Positions 1-8,605 of a stretch of DNA of 64,000 nt are shown here, one piece after another. The translations under genes were made by a program, and so were the position numbers. Under the pieces are notes generated by a model, which worked only from the letters and a program-made list of their open reading frames with translations, ran no database searches and was not told the origin of the DNA. The stretch's first letter is position 1. Each line of letters begins with the position of its first letter. The DNA comes from Actinobacteria bacterium OV320 (GTDB taxonomy: Bacteria; Actinomycetota; Actinomycetes; Streptomycetales; Streptomycetaceae): contig LJCX01000005.1 in assembly GCA_001298545.1 (NCBI GenBank), forward strand, positions 186,001-250,000. The letters run 5' to 3'.

Positions 1-1
1 G

Positions 2-1405
2 CGCATCGCGCCCGGCACCCAGCTCACTTCCGGTCAGTCCATCACGTCCAACTCCGCCACGCTGACCATGAAGGGTGACGGCAACCTCACGGTCGCCTCC
101 AAGGCCGGCACCGTCGTCTGGTCGTCCAAGACCTTGGGCAACCCGGACGCCACCGCCCGTGTGGAGGCCGACGGCAACCTCACCGTCTACAGCGCCGACG
201 GTCAGTCCAAGCTGTGGACCACCGGATTGATCAAGAAGACCACCCCCAATCTGACCGGTGAGGGCTACGTGCTCCTCCAGGACAAGGGCAACCTGGTCGT
301 CTACAACGCCAAGAGCCAGGCCCTGTGGTCCAACGGCTCCGGCATGCGCCACGACTACAACGGCGACGGACGCAGCGACCTGGCCTGGTGGAACGACTTC
401 GATGCCGGAACGGACGCCACCTACAGCCTCCTGACCAACTCCGACGGCACCTTCAAGGAACCGCTGAAGTCGTACGCCGCCGCGGTCGGCGTGTACGAGG
501 CCAAGTACATGAAGTTCGTGACCGGCGACTTCAACGGCGACGGGCGCGGCGACATCGCGGCGCTCCACCCCAAGCCGGACACCAGCCTGGAAATGCTGAC
601 CTTCCTGGGGCAGAGCAACGGAGGCTTCGCCGCGCCACTCACCTCCTGGACCGTCGCGAAGAACGTCATGCACGCCACCTACATGACCCCGGAGGCCGGC
701 GACTTCAACGGTGACGGGCGTGACGACGTAGCCATCTGGTACGCCTACCCCGACGGCACCACCAAGTTGCTCACCCTCACCGCCAATGTCCGGGGTGGCT
801 TCAACAACCCCTTCGAGTCGTTCTCGGCGCCCTCGGGCACCTGGTTGCGCAGCCGTTGCAAGTTCACCACCGGTGACTTCAACGGCGACGGCCGCGACGA
901 CATCGCCGTCTTCTACGGCCAGGGCGACGACACCATCCGCACCCACACGTTCCTCGCCGATGTCACGGGCGGCTTCGCCACTCCGACGTCCTGGTGGTAC
1001 ACCGGCTCCCTCGACTGGGACCAGGCCACCCCGCACACCGGTGACTTCAGTGGCGACGGACGCGACGACATCATGATCTGGTACGCCTACAACGACGGCA
1101 GCGACAAGGTCTCCACCATGTTCGCGGAGTCCCTGTCCGGCCTGGACCAGTTCGGTTCCGCCAAGGTCACCCTCGACGGCAAGCTCAGCTGGAACATCGC
1201 CCAGACACAGCTTGCTACCGGCGACTTCAACGGCGACGGATACGACGACCTGGCAGCCCTGCGCAAGCAGGACACCAGCATCCAGACCTGGACCTGGAAC
1301 TGGTCCGGCGCGGACTCGACCTTCAAGGGCGGCGTCGCGGGCTGGACCGCTCCCACCAGCACCTATCCCTACGAACCCATGAAGCTCGTCACCCCCTACA
1401 ACTGA
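2..1405 (+). CDS. Secreted bulb-lectin / FG-GAP repeat protein (5' partial)
   Basis: The reading frame is open from the left edge, so the N-terminus lies outside the window and 467 residues are visible. The first part has bulb-type (mannose-binding) lectin repeats, seen as two copies of GDGNL/ADGNL followed by VVWSS or LWTTG-like strands. The rest carries about six FG-GAP/VCBS calcium-binding motifs of the type GDFNGDGRDD, the hallmark of an extracellular beta-propeller. Such proteins are secreted and bind carbohydrate or surfaces; the ligand cannot be read from sequence. A strong hairpin terminator follows the stop codon. The partial N-terminus means the signal peptide and any catalytic domain cannot be checked. 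Confidence 0.85.
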   Translation, partial: RIAPGTQLTSGQSITSNSATLTMKGDGNLTVASKAGTVVWSSKTLGNPDATARVEADGNLTVYSADGQSKLWTTGLIKKTTPNLTGEGYVLLQDKGNLVVYNAKSQALWSNGSGMRHDYNGDGRSDLAWWNDFDAGTDATYSLLTNSDGTFKEPLKSYAAAVGVYEAKYMKFVTGDFNGDGRGDIAALHPKPDTSLEMLTFLGQSNGGFAAPLTSWTVAKNVMHATYMTPEAGDFNGDGRDDVAIWYAYPDGTTKLLTLTANVRGGFNNPFESFSAPSGTWLRSRCKFTTGDFNGDGRDDIAVFYGQGDDTIRTHTFLADVTGGFATPTSWWYTGSLDWDQATPHTGDFSGDGRDDIMIWYAYNDGSDKVSTMFAESLSGLDQFGSAKVTLDGKLSWNIAQTQLATGDFNGDGYDDLAALRKQDTSIQTWTWNWSGADSTFKGGVAGWTAPTSTYPYEPMKLVTPYN

Positions 1406-1419
1406 ACCTCGCCTTACCT

Positions 1420-1455
1420 GTACGGGGCACGCGGTAACCACCGCGTGCCCCGTAC
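1420..1455 (+). terminator. Intrinsic terminator after the lectin gene
   Basis: A perfect 15-bp inverted repeat (1420-1434 and 1441-1455) with a 6-nt loop starts 14 nt after the stop codon. There is no U-tract, which is common for streptomycete terminators. A GTG at 1445 sits inside this hairpin, which argues against that codon as the start of the next gene. Confidence 0.85.
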
Positions 1456-1495
1456 TCTGTCCCGGAATTGTCCTGACCACCACGAAGGACCCCCG

Positions 1496-2629
1496 TTGCC
1501 CCCCACACCGGCCCCCACCCGCGACCGCCTTCCCTCCCTCACCGGGCTGCGGTTCTGGGCCGCGTTGCTTGTTGTGCTGTATCACCTGTCGCGGCAGGTC
1601 GGGATCGTGCCGGGGGTCAGTGATGTCGTCTGGTACGGGCGTAGTGGGGTCACGTTCTTCTTCGTGTTGTCGGGGGTCGTGCTCGCCTGGACCTACGACG
1701 GTGCCGGGGTGTCCGCGCGGGTGTTTCTGTGGCGGCGGTTCGCGCGGATCTGGCCGCTGCTCGCCGTCAGTGTCGGGGTGTCCGTCGGGGTGTGGTGGGC
1801 GCTCATGGACCGGGCCGTGTCGGTCAAGGCGGTGGGCGCGACCTTGTTGCTCGTGCACGCCTGGTTCCCGCAGCCCGTCATCTTCACCGGGGGTAATCCC
1901 GCCGCCTGGTCGCTGAGTGACGAGGCCTGGTTCTATCTGATCTTCCCCGTGCTGCTGGCCTTGCTTGCCGAGCGACGAGCCAGGGTGTGGGGGTGGACGG
2001 CGGTCGGGGTCGGTCTCGGTGCGCTGCTGTTGTGGCCCGCGCTGTCCGGGACGTCGGCCACCACCCGCACCTGGGCGCTCGACTATCTGCCGCTGACCCG
2101 CTCCCTGCAGTTCGTGCTCGGTGTGGTGGCCGGGCTCGCGCTCAAGCGCGGCCTGCGGTCGCCCGTGTCGCTGCCGGTGGCCGTCGGGCTTGTCGTCGCC
2201 TGGCATCTGGTGCTGATTCCGTGGTCGGGCGCGGTGCCGGATGCCGTCTGGTACAGCCCTTACTCCGCCTCCCAGTTGCTCTCCGCGCCCCTCTTCGCGG
2301 CCCTGATCTGGGCCGCCGCCCGTGCCGACCTCGACGGGCGGCGGACCGGGCTGGGCGGGGCCTGGATGATCCGGCTGGGGCACTGGTCGTTCGCCTGGTA
2401 TCTCCTCCACGAGATCGTGATCCGGGTGGCCGTCTTCGAGTGGGGCAAGCCCGCGCCCGGCGGCGAGACGGTCGTGTTCTGGGCGGGGGTGCTGGTCGTC
2501 AGCCTCACCCTCGCGGCGCTGGCCTACACCTGCGTCGAACACCCCGCGGAACGCCGGCTGCGAAGCCTCGTGGGACAGCGGCGGACCTCAGCACCCGCCC
2601 GCCCGTCCGCGGACGTGCCCGCCGGATGA
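1496..2629 (+). CDS. Acyltransferase 3 family membrane protein (OafA/YrhL type)
   Basis: Integral membrane O-acyltransferase of 377 aa that would transfer an acyl group to a cell-surface sugar, lipid or exported metabolite. The N-terminus has the family signature (R-L-P-S-L-T-G-L-R-F followed by V-L-Y-H-L), and roughly ten hydrophobic helices follow. The family's terminal helix pair and a short Arg/Ala/Pro-rich cytoplasmic tail close the protein. I chose the TTG at 1496 because GAAGGA lies about 7 nt upstream; the in-frame GTG at 1445 falls inside the preceding terminator hairpin. The acceptor substrate is not predictable from sequence or neighbours. Confidence 0.85.
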   Translation: MPPTPAPTRDRLPSLTGLRFWAALLVVLYHLSRQVGIVPGVSDVVWYGRSGVTFFFVLSGVVLAWTYDGAGVSARVFLWRRFARIWPLLAVSVGVSVGVWWALMDRAVSVKAVGATLLLVHAWFPQPVIFTGGNPAAWSLSDEAWFYLIFPVLLALLAERRARVWGWTAVGVGLGALLLWPALSGTSATTRTWALDYLPLTRSLQFVLGVVAGLALKRGLRSPVSLPVAVGLVVAWHLVLIPWSGAVPDAVWYSPYSASQLLSAPLFAALIWAAARADLDGRRTGLGGAWMIRLGHWSFAWYLLHEIVIRVAVFEWGKPAPGGETVVFWAGVLVVSLTLAALAYTCVEHPAERRLRSLVGQRRTSAPARPSADVPAG

Positions 2630-2662
2630 GGGTGAGCTGACGCAGCTACGCTCGTCGTCGGC

Positions 2663-3106
2663 TCAGAGCGCCGAGGTCTGCCGACACCGCTGCCAGAGCC
2701 GCCGCAGCCGGACGACCGTCGCCCAGACCGCCGCGATCAGGCCGGCCACGGCGAGGAACGCCAGCAGGACCAGCATGGGGTTGACCCAAGCAGGCACGAG
2801 GTCGTACGAGGCGTTGCACTTGTTGTGGAGCGGGAAGAGCTGCGACGGCTCGCGCCAGTGCTCCGCGCGGTAGGCGTCGTCGTACTTCTGGCCCTTCAGC
2901 AGCGCGCAGGTCTCCGCCACGTCCAGGCCGCCGGACCACGCTCCCCAGAACCACGTGAGGAAGCCCCCCACGCACGACAGCACCGAGAGCGTCAGCCAGA
3001 AGACCGGCGTCCGCCGCACCGACCACGCCCTCGCGTTCGCGACCGCCGCCTTGCCGGATACCGTCTCTCCCGACACCGTCTTCCCCGACGCCCTCTCCCC
3101 GACCAT
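2663..3106 (-). CDS. Small two-helix membrane protein, unknown function
   Basis: Predicted protein of 147 aa, not recognised as a named family. The N-terminus contains a short Ser/Gly/Lys/Thr-rich stretch (SGKTVSGETVSGK). A first hydrophobic helix (about residues 33-52) and a second near residues 108-130 enclose a soluble loop with two Cys and the motif EHWREPSQLFPLHNKC. It ends with a basic tail. It converges with the acyltransferase and is divergent from the effector gene at 3229, so the 3107-3228 interval must hold promoters for both directions. A role in the adjacent NLR module is possible but unsupported. Confidence 0.7.
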   Translation of the reverse strand: MVGERASGKTVSGETVSGKAAVANARAWSVRRTPVFWLTLSVLSCVGGFLTWFWGAWSGGLDVAETCALLKGQKYDDAYRAEHWREPSQLFPLHNKCNASYDLVPAWVNPMLVLLAFLAVAGLIAAVWATVVRLRRLWQRCRQTSAL

Positions 3107-3228
3107 CCCGTGATTCTCTCCTCCCGGCGATCAGAACACTCCGTCACCCCCAACTGCCGTCTGTACCATGCGTTTTGTCCCGTGCGCGCACTCAGCGGGC
3201 CGGGGTGGCCAGGGGGAGGGGACGGAAC

Positions 3229-3669
3229 ATGCTGAGCGAGGCGTTGACCGCGGCTGCGGCCGGTGGGGGGATGGCCGTCGTGCAGTCGGCCGGGGCGGAC
3301 AGCTGGGCCTGGTTCCGGGTGCGGTGCGCTCGGCTCGTCGGGCGGGGGGATGCCGACGCCGAGCGTGAGGCGATCGAGCGGCTCGACCGGACCGCCGCCG
3401 CGCTGAACGCCGTCGACGAGGGCGACCGGGAGCGGGTGCGGGCCGTGCACGCGGTCCTGTGGCAAGGGGAGTTCGCCTCGCTGCTGGAGGCCCTCGCGCA
3501 GGAGGAGCGGGATCGGCTCGTAGAGCAACTCGTGCAGATGAGCAAGGAGTTCGGCGCAGATGACGGGCCGCAGGGCGGCGCCGTCAGCGGGAACACCTTT
3601 CACGGGCCCACCGCCGTGCAGACCGGCGATCACAACCGGCAGGAGAACCACTTCGGGTCCGGCGGATGA
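3229..3669 (+). CDS. Candidate Bell-type effector with C-terminal amyloid signalling motif
   Basis: Small protein of 146 aa. It starts with a hydrophobic Ala/Gly helix (residues 4-20), then GADSWAWFRVRCARLVGRGD and charged helices to about residue 110. This resembles the Bell domain, a predicted bacterial analogue of HeLo/MLKL-type membrane-targeting effectors. Residues 119-142 hold a motif with core FHGP-x-AVQTGDHN-x-Q, like the NLR-associated amyloid motifs (BASS, RHIM-like V-Q-x-G). The same motif recurs at the N-terminus of the next gene. The ATG at 3229 has GGGGAGGGG 8 nt upstream. The stop overlaps the next start (ATGA), so the two are translationally coupled. The Bell assignment rests on pattern recall and is inference. 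Confidence 0.75.
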   Translation: MLSEALTAAAAGGGMAVVQSAGADSWAWFRVRCARLVGRGDADAEREAIERLDRTAAALNAVDEGDRERVRAVHAVLWQGEFASLLEALAQEERDRLVEQLVQMSKEFGADDGPQGGAVSGNTFHGPTAVQTGDHNRQENHFGSGG

Positions 3670-5834
3670 GCGACCACCGTCCCGAGACCGGCAGCGCCGA
3701 GTCGGACACCGGTGACAGAGAGTCCGGCGACAGAGGTCCGCGCAACGCGAACTCCGTCTCCGGCAACGCCTTCCACGGGCCCGCCGCCTTCCAGGTCGGT
3801 GACCACAACACCCAGAACATCCATCACCACGTCGCCCACACCGCCGCCGCCACCGTGGACCCCCTCGACACCACCGCCGACGAGCTCGCCCGGGTCGTCG
3901 GCGCGCAGTGGCAGGAGGAGGCCGGGCTGCGGCGGCTGCTCGAGCCCGCGCCGCTGCCCGTGCGGTGGCGGGTGAGCGAGCGGAAGGTGGCGGGGCGGGT
4001 CGTAGGGGCCACCGGGGAGGGCGCGGCGCGGGCGCGGTTCGAGCCGTTGCCGGGTCTCGGGCCGTCCACTCGGGAGCGTCTCCGCGACGGCGGCGGACTT
4101 CGCGAACTGCACGCCGTATACGGTGGGTTGGCCTCCGGGCGGCTGCTGCTCGTCGGGGCGCCGGCCGCCGGAAAGACCGCCGCGGCCGTGCTGCTGCTCC
4201 TCGACGCGCTCGTCCATCGGGCCGCGCAGGCCGCACCCGCCGACCGGGCCCGCGTGCCCGTGCCCGTGCTGCTCTCCCTCGACGGGTGGAATCCCGGCGA
4301 GGACACCGCCGTCGACTGGGCCGCCGACCGGCTGACCCGCCAGTACACCCTCTTCCACGGGAAGGGCGGGCGGGCCCGCGCCCGGCAGCTGCTCGAACAA
4401 GGACGCATCTCCCTCTTCCTCGACGGCCTCGACGAGGTCACCGGCAAGCTGCGCGGGGCCATGGTCAGCGCACTGGAGACGGCGCCCTTCCGGCTGGTGC
4501 TCGTCTCCCGGGCCAAGGAGGCCGTGCTCACCGCGAAGAAGGCGCGGCTGGGCGGTGCTGTCGCGGTGGAGATCCAGCCGGTCCGGCCCGTCGACGCCGC
4601 CGGGTATCTGCTGAACCGGCTGCCCTCCACTCCGTCCCCGGCCTGGCAGCGGCTCACCGGGCGACTGCTCACGGAGACCGGTCCGCTCGCCGCCGGTCCG
4701 CTCGCCGCCGCCCTCACCGGGCCCTTGGCCATCGCTCTGCTCCGCGATGTCTACGGCGACGACGATCCCGTCGACGAACTGCTCGACACCGCCCGCTTCC
4801 CCAACCGCGCCGCCGTCGAGAACCATCTCCTCGATCACGCGGTCGTCGCCGCCTACACCCGGCGCCCCGGACACCCCCGCCCGCGCTACTCCGCCAGGAC
4901 GGCCGAACGCACGCTCCGGTACCTCGCCGCCCGGCTCACCCAGGAGGGTGCCCGCGACCTGCGCTGGTGGCACACCTCCGGCTGGACGGACCACCGGCCG
5001 CGGCTGATCGCCGTATGGATCGTCTCCACGGTCGTGTGCGGACCGCCCGGCGTGGTCATGGCCTGGAGTCTGCACGCGACTCCGCTGGTGGGCGTGATCG
5101 GTGCCCTCTCGGCGATCGGGGGCGGCTACGGCGTCGCCCGCCGGGTCGCGGAGTTCAGCGAGCCGCAGCCGTTGTCGAGTGCCGGCTGGCGCGACATCTT
5201 CACCCCGGACACGGTCCGGTCCGGCATCCGGCAGTGGCTTTTCGTGGGTACCGGGCTCTGCGTCCTGCTGCCGCTGGTCCTCGACCCCGGCCCGCCGATC
5301 TGGCTGCTGTTCCTGGTGACACTGCCCATCGGCTTCTCCGAGCTGCTGGTGACAGGCCGAGGACACAAGATCCTCTCCGGCACCCCGTTCCTCTCCGCCG
5401 GCTCGGGGCGGCGCTACGACAAGGTGCGGGAGGGCTTCGCCCGGCCCCAGGTGGTGGACACCCGGTCAGTGGGCCCGATGGACGTGTGGCGGCACCACAT
5501 AGGGCTGCGGCTCTTCCTGGGGCTGCTGACCGGGTTCGCCCTCGCGCTGTACATCGGCCCGATCATCGCCTGGGCGCAAGGCCCGCTCCTCGGAGCGATG
5601 TTCGCGCTGACGGCCGCCCTCTGGACCGGCGCCACCTCGGTCCTCGTCGGCAACCTCGCCGTCGCCACCACCCTCACCGCCGTACAGCTCCACTTCGAGG
5701 AGGGCACCCCCGTACGGCTGATGCACTTCCTGGAGGACGCCCGTCGCCGCAACCTGCTGCGGGCGACCGGCCCCTTCTACCAGTTCCGGCACGCACGGCT
5801 CCAGGAGCGGCTGGCCGCGAGAAGCGCGCCATGA
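3666..5834 (+). CDS. NACHT-type NLR (STAND NTPase) with N-terminal amyloid motif and C-terminal membrane helices
   Basis: Predicted signalling NTPase of 722 aa. Residues 31-55 carry the core NAFHGPAAFQVGDHNTQ, matching the C-terminus of the upstream protein. A linker of about 90 residues leads to the NACHT domain: Walker A GAPAAGKT (164-171), Walker B FLDGLDEV (251-258) and a sensor-1 stretch RLVLVSRAKE (276-285). Instead of visible LRR, TPR or WD repeats, the C-terminal half has about six hydrophobic helices between residues 440 and 680, then a short soluble tail (FYQFRHARLQERLA). By analogy with bacterial NLRs, sensing would drive NTP-dependent oligomerisation and template the effector's motif. 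The trigger is unknown. Confidence 0.85.
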   Translation: MSDHRPETGSAESDTGDRESGDRGPRNANSVSGNAFHGPAAFQVGDHNTQNIHHHVAHTAAATVDPLDTTADELARVVGAQWQEEAGLRRLLEPAPLPVRWRVSERKVAGRVVGATGEGAARARFEPLPGLGPSTRERLRDGGGLRELHAVYGGLASGRLLLVGAPAAGKTAAAVLLLLDALVHRAAQAAPADRARVPVPVLLSLDGWNPGEDTAVDWAADRLTRQYTLFHGKGGRARARQLLEQGRISLFLDGLDEVTGKLRGAMVSALETAPFRLVLVSRAKEAVLTAKKARLGGAVAVEIQPVRPVDAAGYLLNRLPSTPSPAWQRLTGRLLTETGPLAAGPLAAALTGPLAIALLRDVYGDDDPVDELLDTARFPNRAAVENHLLDHAVVAAYTRRPGHPRPRYSARTAERTLRYLAARLTQEGARDLRWWHTSGWTDHRPRLIAVWIVSTVVCGPPGVVMAWSLHATPLVGVIGALSAIGGGYGVARRVAEFSEPQPLSSAGWRDIFTPDTVRSGIRQWLFVGTGLCVLLPLVLDPGPPIWLLFLVTLPIGFSELLVTGRGHKILSGTPFLSAGSGRRYDKVREGFARPQVVDTRSVGPMDVWRHHIGLRLFLGLLTGFALALYIGPIIAWAQGPLLGAMFALTAALWTGATSVLVGNLAVATTLTAVQLHFEEGTPVRLMHFLEDARRRNLLRATGPFYQFRHARLQERLAARSAP

Positions 5835-5916
5835 GGGCGTCGGAGACTCCGCCCGCCATCATTTTCTCGAAGGGAAGATCGTTCATGGCCGCGCCGCACT
5901 CGGAAGGGAACGGCCT

Positions 5917-6111
5917 TCAGCGATTGACGGCCATCACCACATAGAGGCCCGCGATGACCGCGAGCACGCAGACGACGGCCAGGACGATCAGCACGAGGCC
6001 GATGACGCCTGTCGCGCCGGCGATCGCCACCCACCCGGCCCGTTCCGCGCGTTCGGCCTTCTGGACCGCGTCGCGGTAACCGCTGTCGTCGTGCCGGTCG
6101 CGATCCGTCAT
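5917..6111 (-). CDS. Small single-pass membrane protein
   Basis: Protein of 64 aa with a charged N-terminal half (MTDRDRHDDSGYRDAVQKAERAERAG) and one long hydrophobic stretch over residues 26-61. A GGGGGAT element lies just upstream of the ATG. It converges with the NLR gene, leaving an 82-bp gap. I do not recognise a family. The ribosome binding site and the clean topology support a real gene. Confidence 0.6.
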   Translation of the reverse strand: MTDRDRHDDSGYRDAVQKAERAERAGWVAIAGATGVIGLVLIVLAVVCVLAVIAGLYVVMAVNR

Positions 6112-6174
6112 GATCCCCCGTGTCCACCCGCTGATCGTCCCGCTGCTCCGGTCGGGCCCGGACGCGAAGCGGGA

Positions 6175-8238
6175 TCATCTCGATGCCGGGTCCCTCTCAG
6201 GCACCCCAGGCACCGCGGGCTCGACGGCCCTCGCCGCCGCCGTCACCGCGGCGGACCGCGCCCGCGGCCCCATGAACAGGTACGACAGGCCGAAGCCGCC
6301 GCCCACCACCAGCGCGCCGCCGACCGCGTCCAGCACCCAGTGGTTGCCGGTCGCGACGATCGCCGACACCGTGAAGAACGGGTGCAGCAGGCCCAGGGCC
6401 TTCATCCACCGCTTCGGGGCGACGATCGCGATGACCAGCCCGCACCACAGGGACCAGCCGAAGTGCAGGGACGGCATCGCCGCGTACTGGTTCGTCAGCG
6501 CCGTCAGCGTCCCGTAGTCCGGCTTGGAGAAGTCCTGGACGCCGTGGACCGTGTCGATGACGCCCAGGTTCGGCATCAGGCGGGGCGGGGCGAGCGGATA
6601 GAGCCAGAAGCCGACCAGGGCCAGCAGGGTCGCGAAGCCCAGGGAGGCGCGGGCCCAGCGGTAGTCGACCGGGCGGCGCCAGTACAGGAGAGCGAGGACC
6701 GACAGGGGCACCACGAAGTGGAAGGACTCGTAATAGAAGTCGAAGAAGTCCCGCAGCCACCCGACCTTCACCACCGCGTGGTTGGCCCAGTGCTCGATGT
6801 CGATGTGCAGGAACCGCTCGATGTCGAGGATCTGGCGGCCGTGGGCCTCCGCGCGGGCCCGTCCGCCGGTGTTGGTGCCGCCGGTCGCGCCCAGCCGGAC
6901 CTGCTGGTACGCCGCGTACGTCACGCGGATCAGGAGCAGTTCGAGGAGGAGGTTCGGGCGGGTCAGGACCCGCTTCAGGAAGGGCAGCAGCGGTACGCGC
7001 TTCCAACGCGTGGGGGCCGGCCGCGCGTACTGCGTGGGGACGGGCGCGCGGTAGTACGGGGACGTACGCGGCAGGAACGGGAGGACCGTGGCCGCCGCGA
7101 CGGCCGCCAGCAGCACCGCGTTGTCGCGCAGGGGGTACAGGACCGCCATGTTCGGCAGCATCATCTTCGCCGGGAGGGTCATCACCAGGATCACCGCGAC
7201 CGGCCACACATAGCGGTCGGAGGCGCGCTTGCCGACCCGGCCGACCACCGCCAGCAGCACCCACAGCAGCTGGTGCTGCCAGGTCGTGGGCGAGACGACG
7301 ATCGCCGCGCAGCCCGTGAGGGCCACCGCCAGCAGCAGCTGGCCGTCGCGGGCGTAGCGGACCGCCCGGCGGACGCCCAGCGCGGCGACGGCCGCGCCGA
7401 GCGACAGGAACAAGCCGATCTCCAGCGGGCCGGAGAGGCCGAGGCGGAGCAGGGCGCCGTGCAGGGACTGGTTGGCGAGCGCGTCGGCCTCGCCGCCGAG
7501 TCCGACACCCGCCATGTGGTGCACCCAGTAGGTGTACGAGTCGTGCGGCATCGCCGCCCAGGCGAGCGCGGTGACCGCGGCGAACGAGGCGCCGGTGGCG
7601 GCCGCGGCGCGGCGGCGGCCGGTGAACCAGAGCAGTGCGGCGAAGACCAGGACCGTGGGCTGCAGGGCCGCCGCGAGACCGATCAGGACACCGGCCGCCC
7701 GCCAGTCCCGTACGACGAAGCAGCCGAGCAGGACCAGCAGCACCGGAATGATGCTGGTCTGGCCGAGCCAGAGGGTGTTGCGCACCGGCAGCGACAGCAT
7801 CAGCAGGCTGATCGTGACGGGCGCGGCCAGCAGCGCCGTCCGTCTGGTGACCGGCTGGGGCAGCGCACGGGCCACGACCAGGCCGAGAGCGGCGACCAGC
7901 AGCAGGGTGCCGAAGGTCCAGCCCCAGCCCAGCGCCTGTTCGGCCGCCCGGGTGAGGGGCTTGAGGACGAGGCCGCCGAACGGGGTTCCCGTGAAGCGTG
8001 TGGAGTCGTAGAGCGAGCCGTTGACGTGCAGCACGCCGTCGGGTCCGACCCAGGTCTCCAGGTCCGTCAGCCGTTCTCCGCGCGGGGTGCCGAGGACGAC
8101 GGCCACCTGGCGTACGGCGAGGACCGCCGCCAGCAGCCAGAGGGCGAGGCGGGCCGCGCGCAGACGTGCCCTCGCCGTGTCGGCCGCCGTCGGCCCGAAG
8201 GCCTCCGGCGGCCGCCCGCTGTGCTCCGCATTCGCCAC
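6175..8238 (-). CDS. Bifunctional GT87 (DUF2029) mannosyltransferase-like / PAP2 phosphatase membrane protein
   Basis: Polytopic membrane protein of about 687 aa fusing two enzyme folds. The N-terminal part (to about residue 390) is a multi-helix GT87/DUF2029 polyprenyl-phosphate mannosyltransferase-like region. The C-terminal part is a PAP2-type phosphatase of the inositol-phosphoceramide-synthase-like branch, with PSLHFGW and GNHWVLDAVGG as the conserved His-containing motifs. Such fusions are common in actinobacteria and probably act on envelope lipids or lipid-linked sugars. I prefer the GTG at 8238, which follows GGAGG; a GTG at 8283 would add 15 residues. It stands alone, divergent from the DUF2330 gene. 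Confidence 0.85.
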   Translation of the reverse strand: MANAEHSGRPPEAFGPTAADTARARLRAARLALWLLAAVLAVRQVAVVLGTPRGERLTDLETWVGPDGVLHVNGSLYDSTRFTGTPFGGLVLKPLTRAAEQALGWGWTFGTLLLVAALGLVVARALPQPVTRRTALLAAPVTISLLMLSLPVRNTLWLGQTSIIPVLLVLLGCFVVRDWRAAGVLIGLAAALQPTVLVFAALLWFTGRRRAAAATGASFAAVTALAWAAMPHDSYTYWVHHMAGVGLGGEADALANQSLHGALLRLGLSGPLEIGLFLSLGAAVAALGVRRAVRYARDGQLLLAVALTGCAAIVVSPTTWQHQLLWVLLAVVGRVGKRASDRYVWPVAVILVMTLPAKMMLPNMAVLYPLRDNAVLLAAVAAATVLPFLPRTSPYYRAPVPTQYARPAPTRWKRVPLLPFLKRVLTRPNLLLELLLIRVTYAAYQQVRLGATGGTNTGGRARAEAHGRQILDIERFLHIDIEHWANHAVVKVGWLRDFFDFYYESFHFVVPLSVLALLYWRRPVDYRWARASLGFATLLALVGFWLYPLAPPRLMPNLGVIDTVHGVQDFSKPDYGTLTALTNQYAAMPSLHFGWSLWCGLVIAIVAPKRWMKALGLLHPFFTVSAIVATGNHWVLDAVGGALVVGGGFGLSYLFMGPRARSAAVTAAARAVEPAVPGVPERDPASR

Positions 8239-8605
8239 GCCTCGTCGGCCTCCCGCCCCGTCCGTCCCACGCGTCCCGTGCACGAAGTGTCCTATCGCAC
8301 CCTATGAGGCTCGCATCGCCCCTGACAGAGACGCAGGCCATCCCCGCTTCACCTGACGTCCGCTCTCCTTTTGTCCGGAAGACGATAGTGGTCCCGGGGC
8401 CTCGCCGTTTCCACGGGCCGGGATGCGAGACGCGATACGGCAGGGGACGCGGGTCCGGACACGGGTCGGGAACGGAACCGTCAGCGGGCCGTCAGGGGGC
8501 GGGATTTGGATGGGGCCGCGAACGGAACAGGGGCTTCAGCCGTACCGTCGTTGCCACCGCAATGCGCGCTGGCGGGTACGGAGAGTGCTGGAGGGGATAC
8601 GAGGC
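8239..8605. other. Intergenic region between divergent genes
   Basis: About 370 bp separate the GT87-PAP2 gene (minus) and the DUF2330 gene (plus), so both promoters should lie here. I see no convincing -10/-35 pair, RNA gene or small gene with a ribosome binding site. The frame upstream of 8606 is open but rich in Arg and Gly and looks non-coding. Confidence 0.5.

Noticed and set aside
1445..1495. GTG at 1445 as the start of the acyltransferase
   Set aside because: It falls within the terminator hairpin and lacks a ribosome binding site; TTG at 1496 is better supported.
6091..8307. Long plus-strand frame over the GT87-PAP2 gene
   Set aside because: Antisense shadow; the minus strand has membrane helices and PAP2 motifs.
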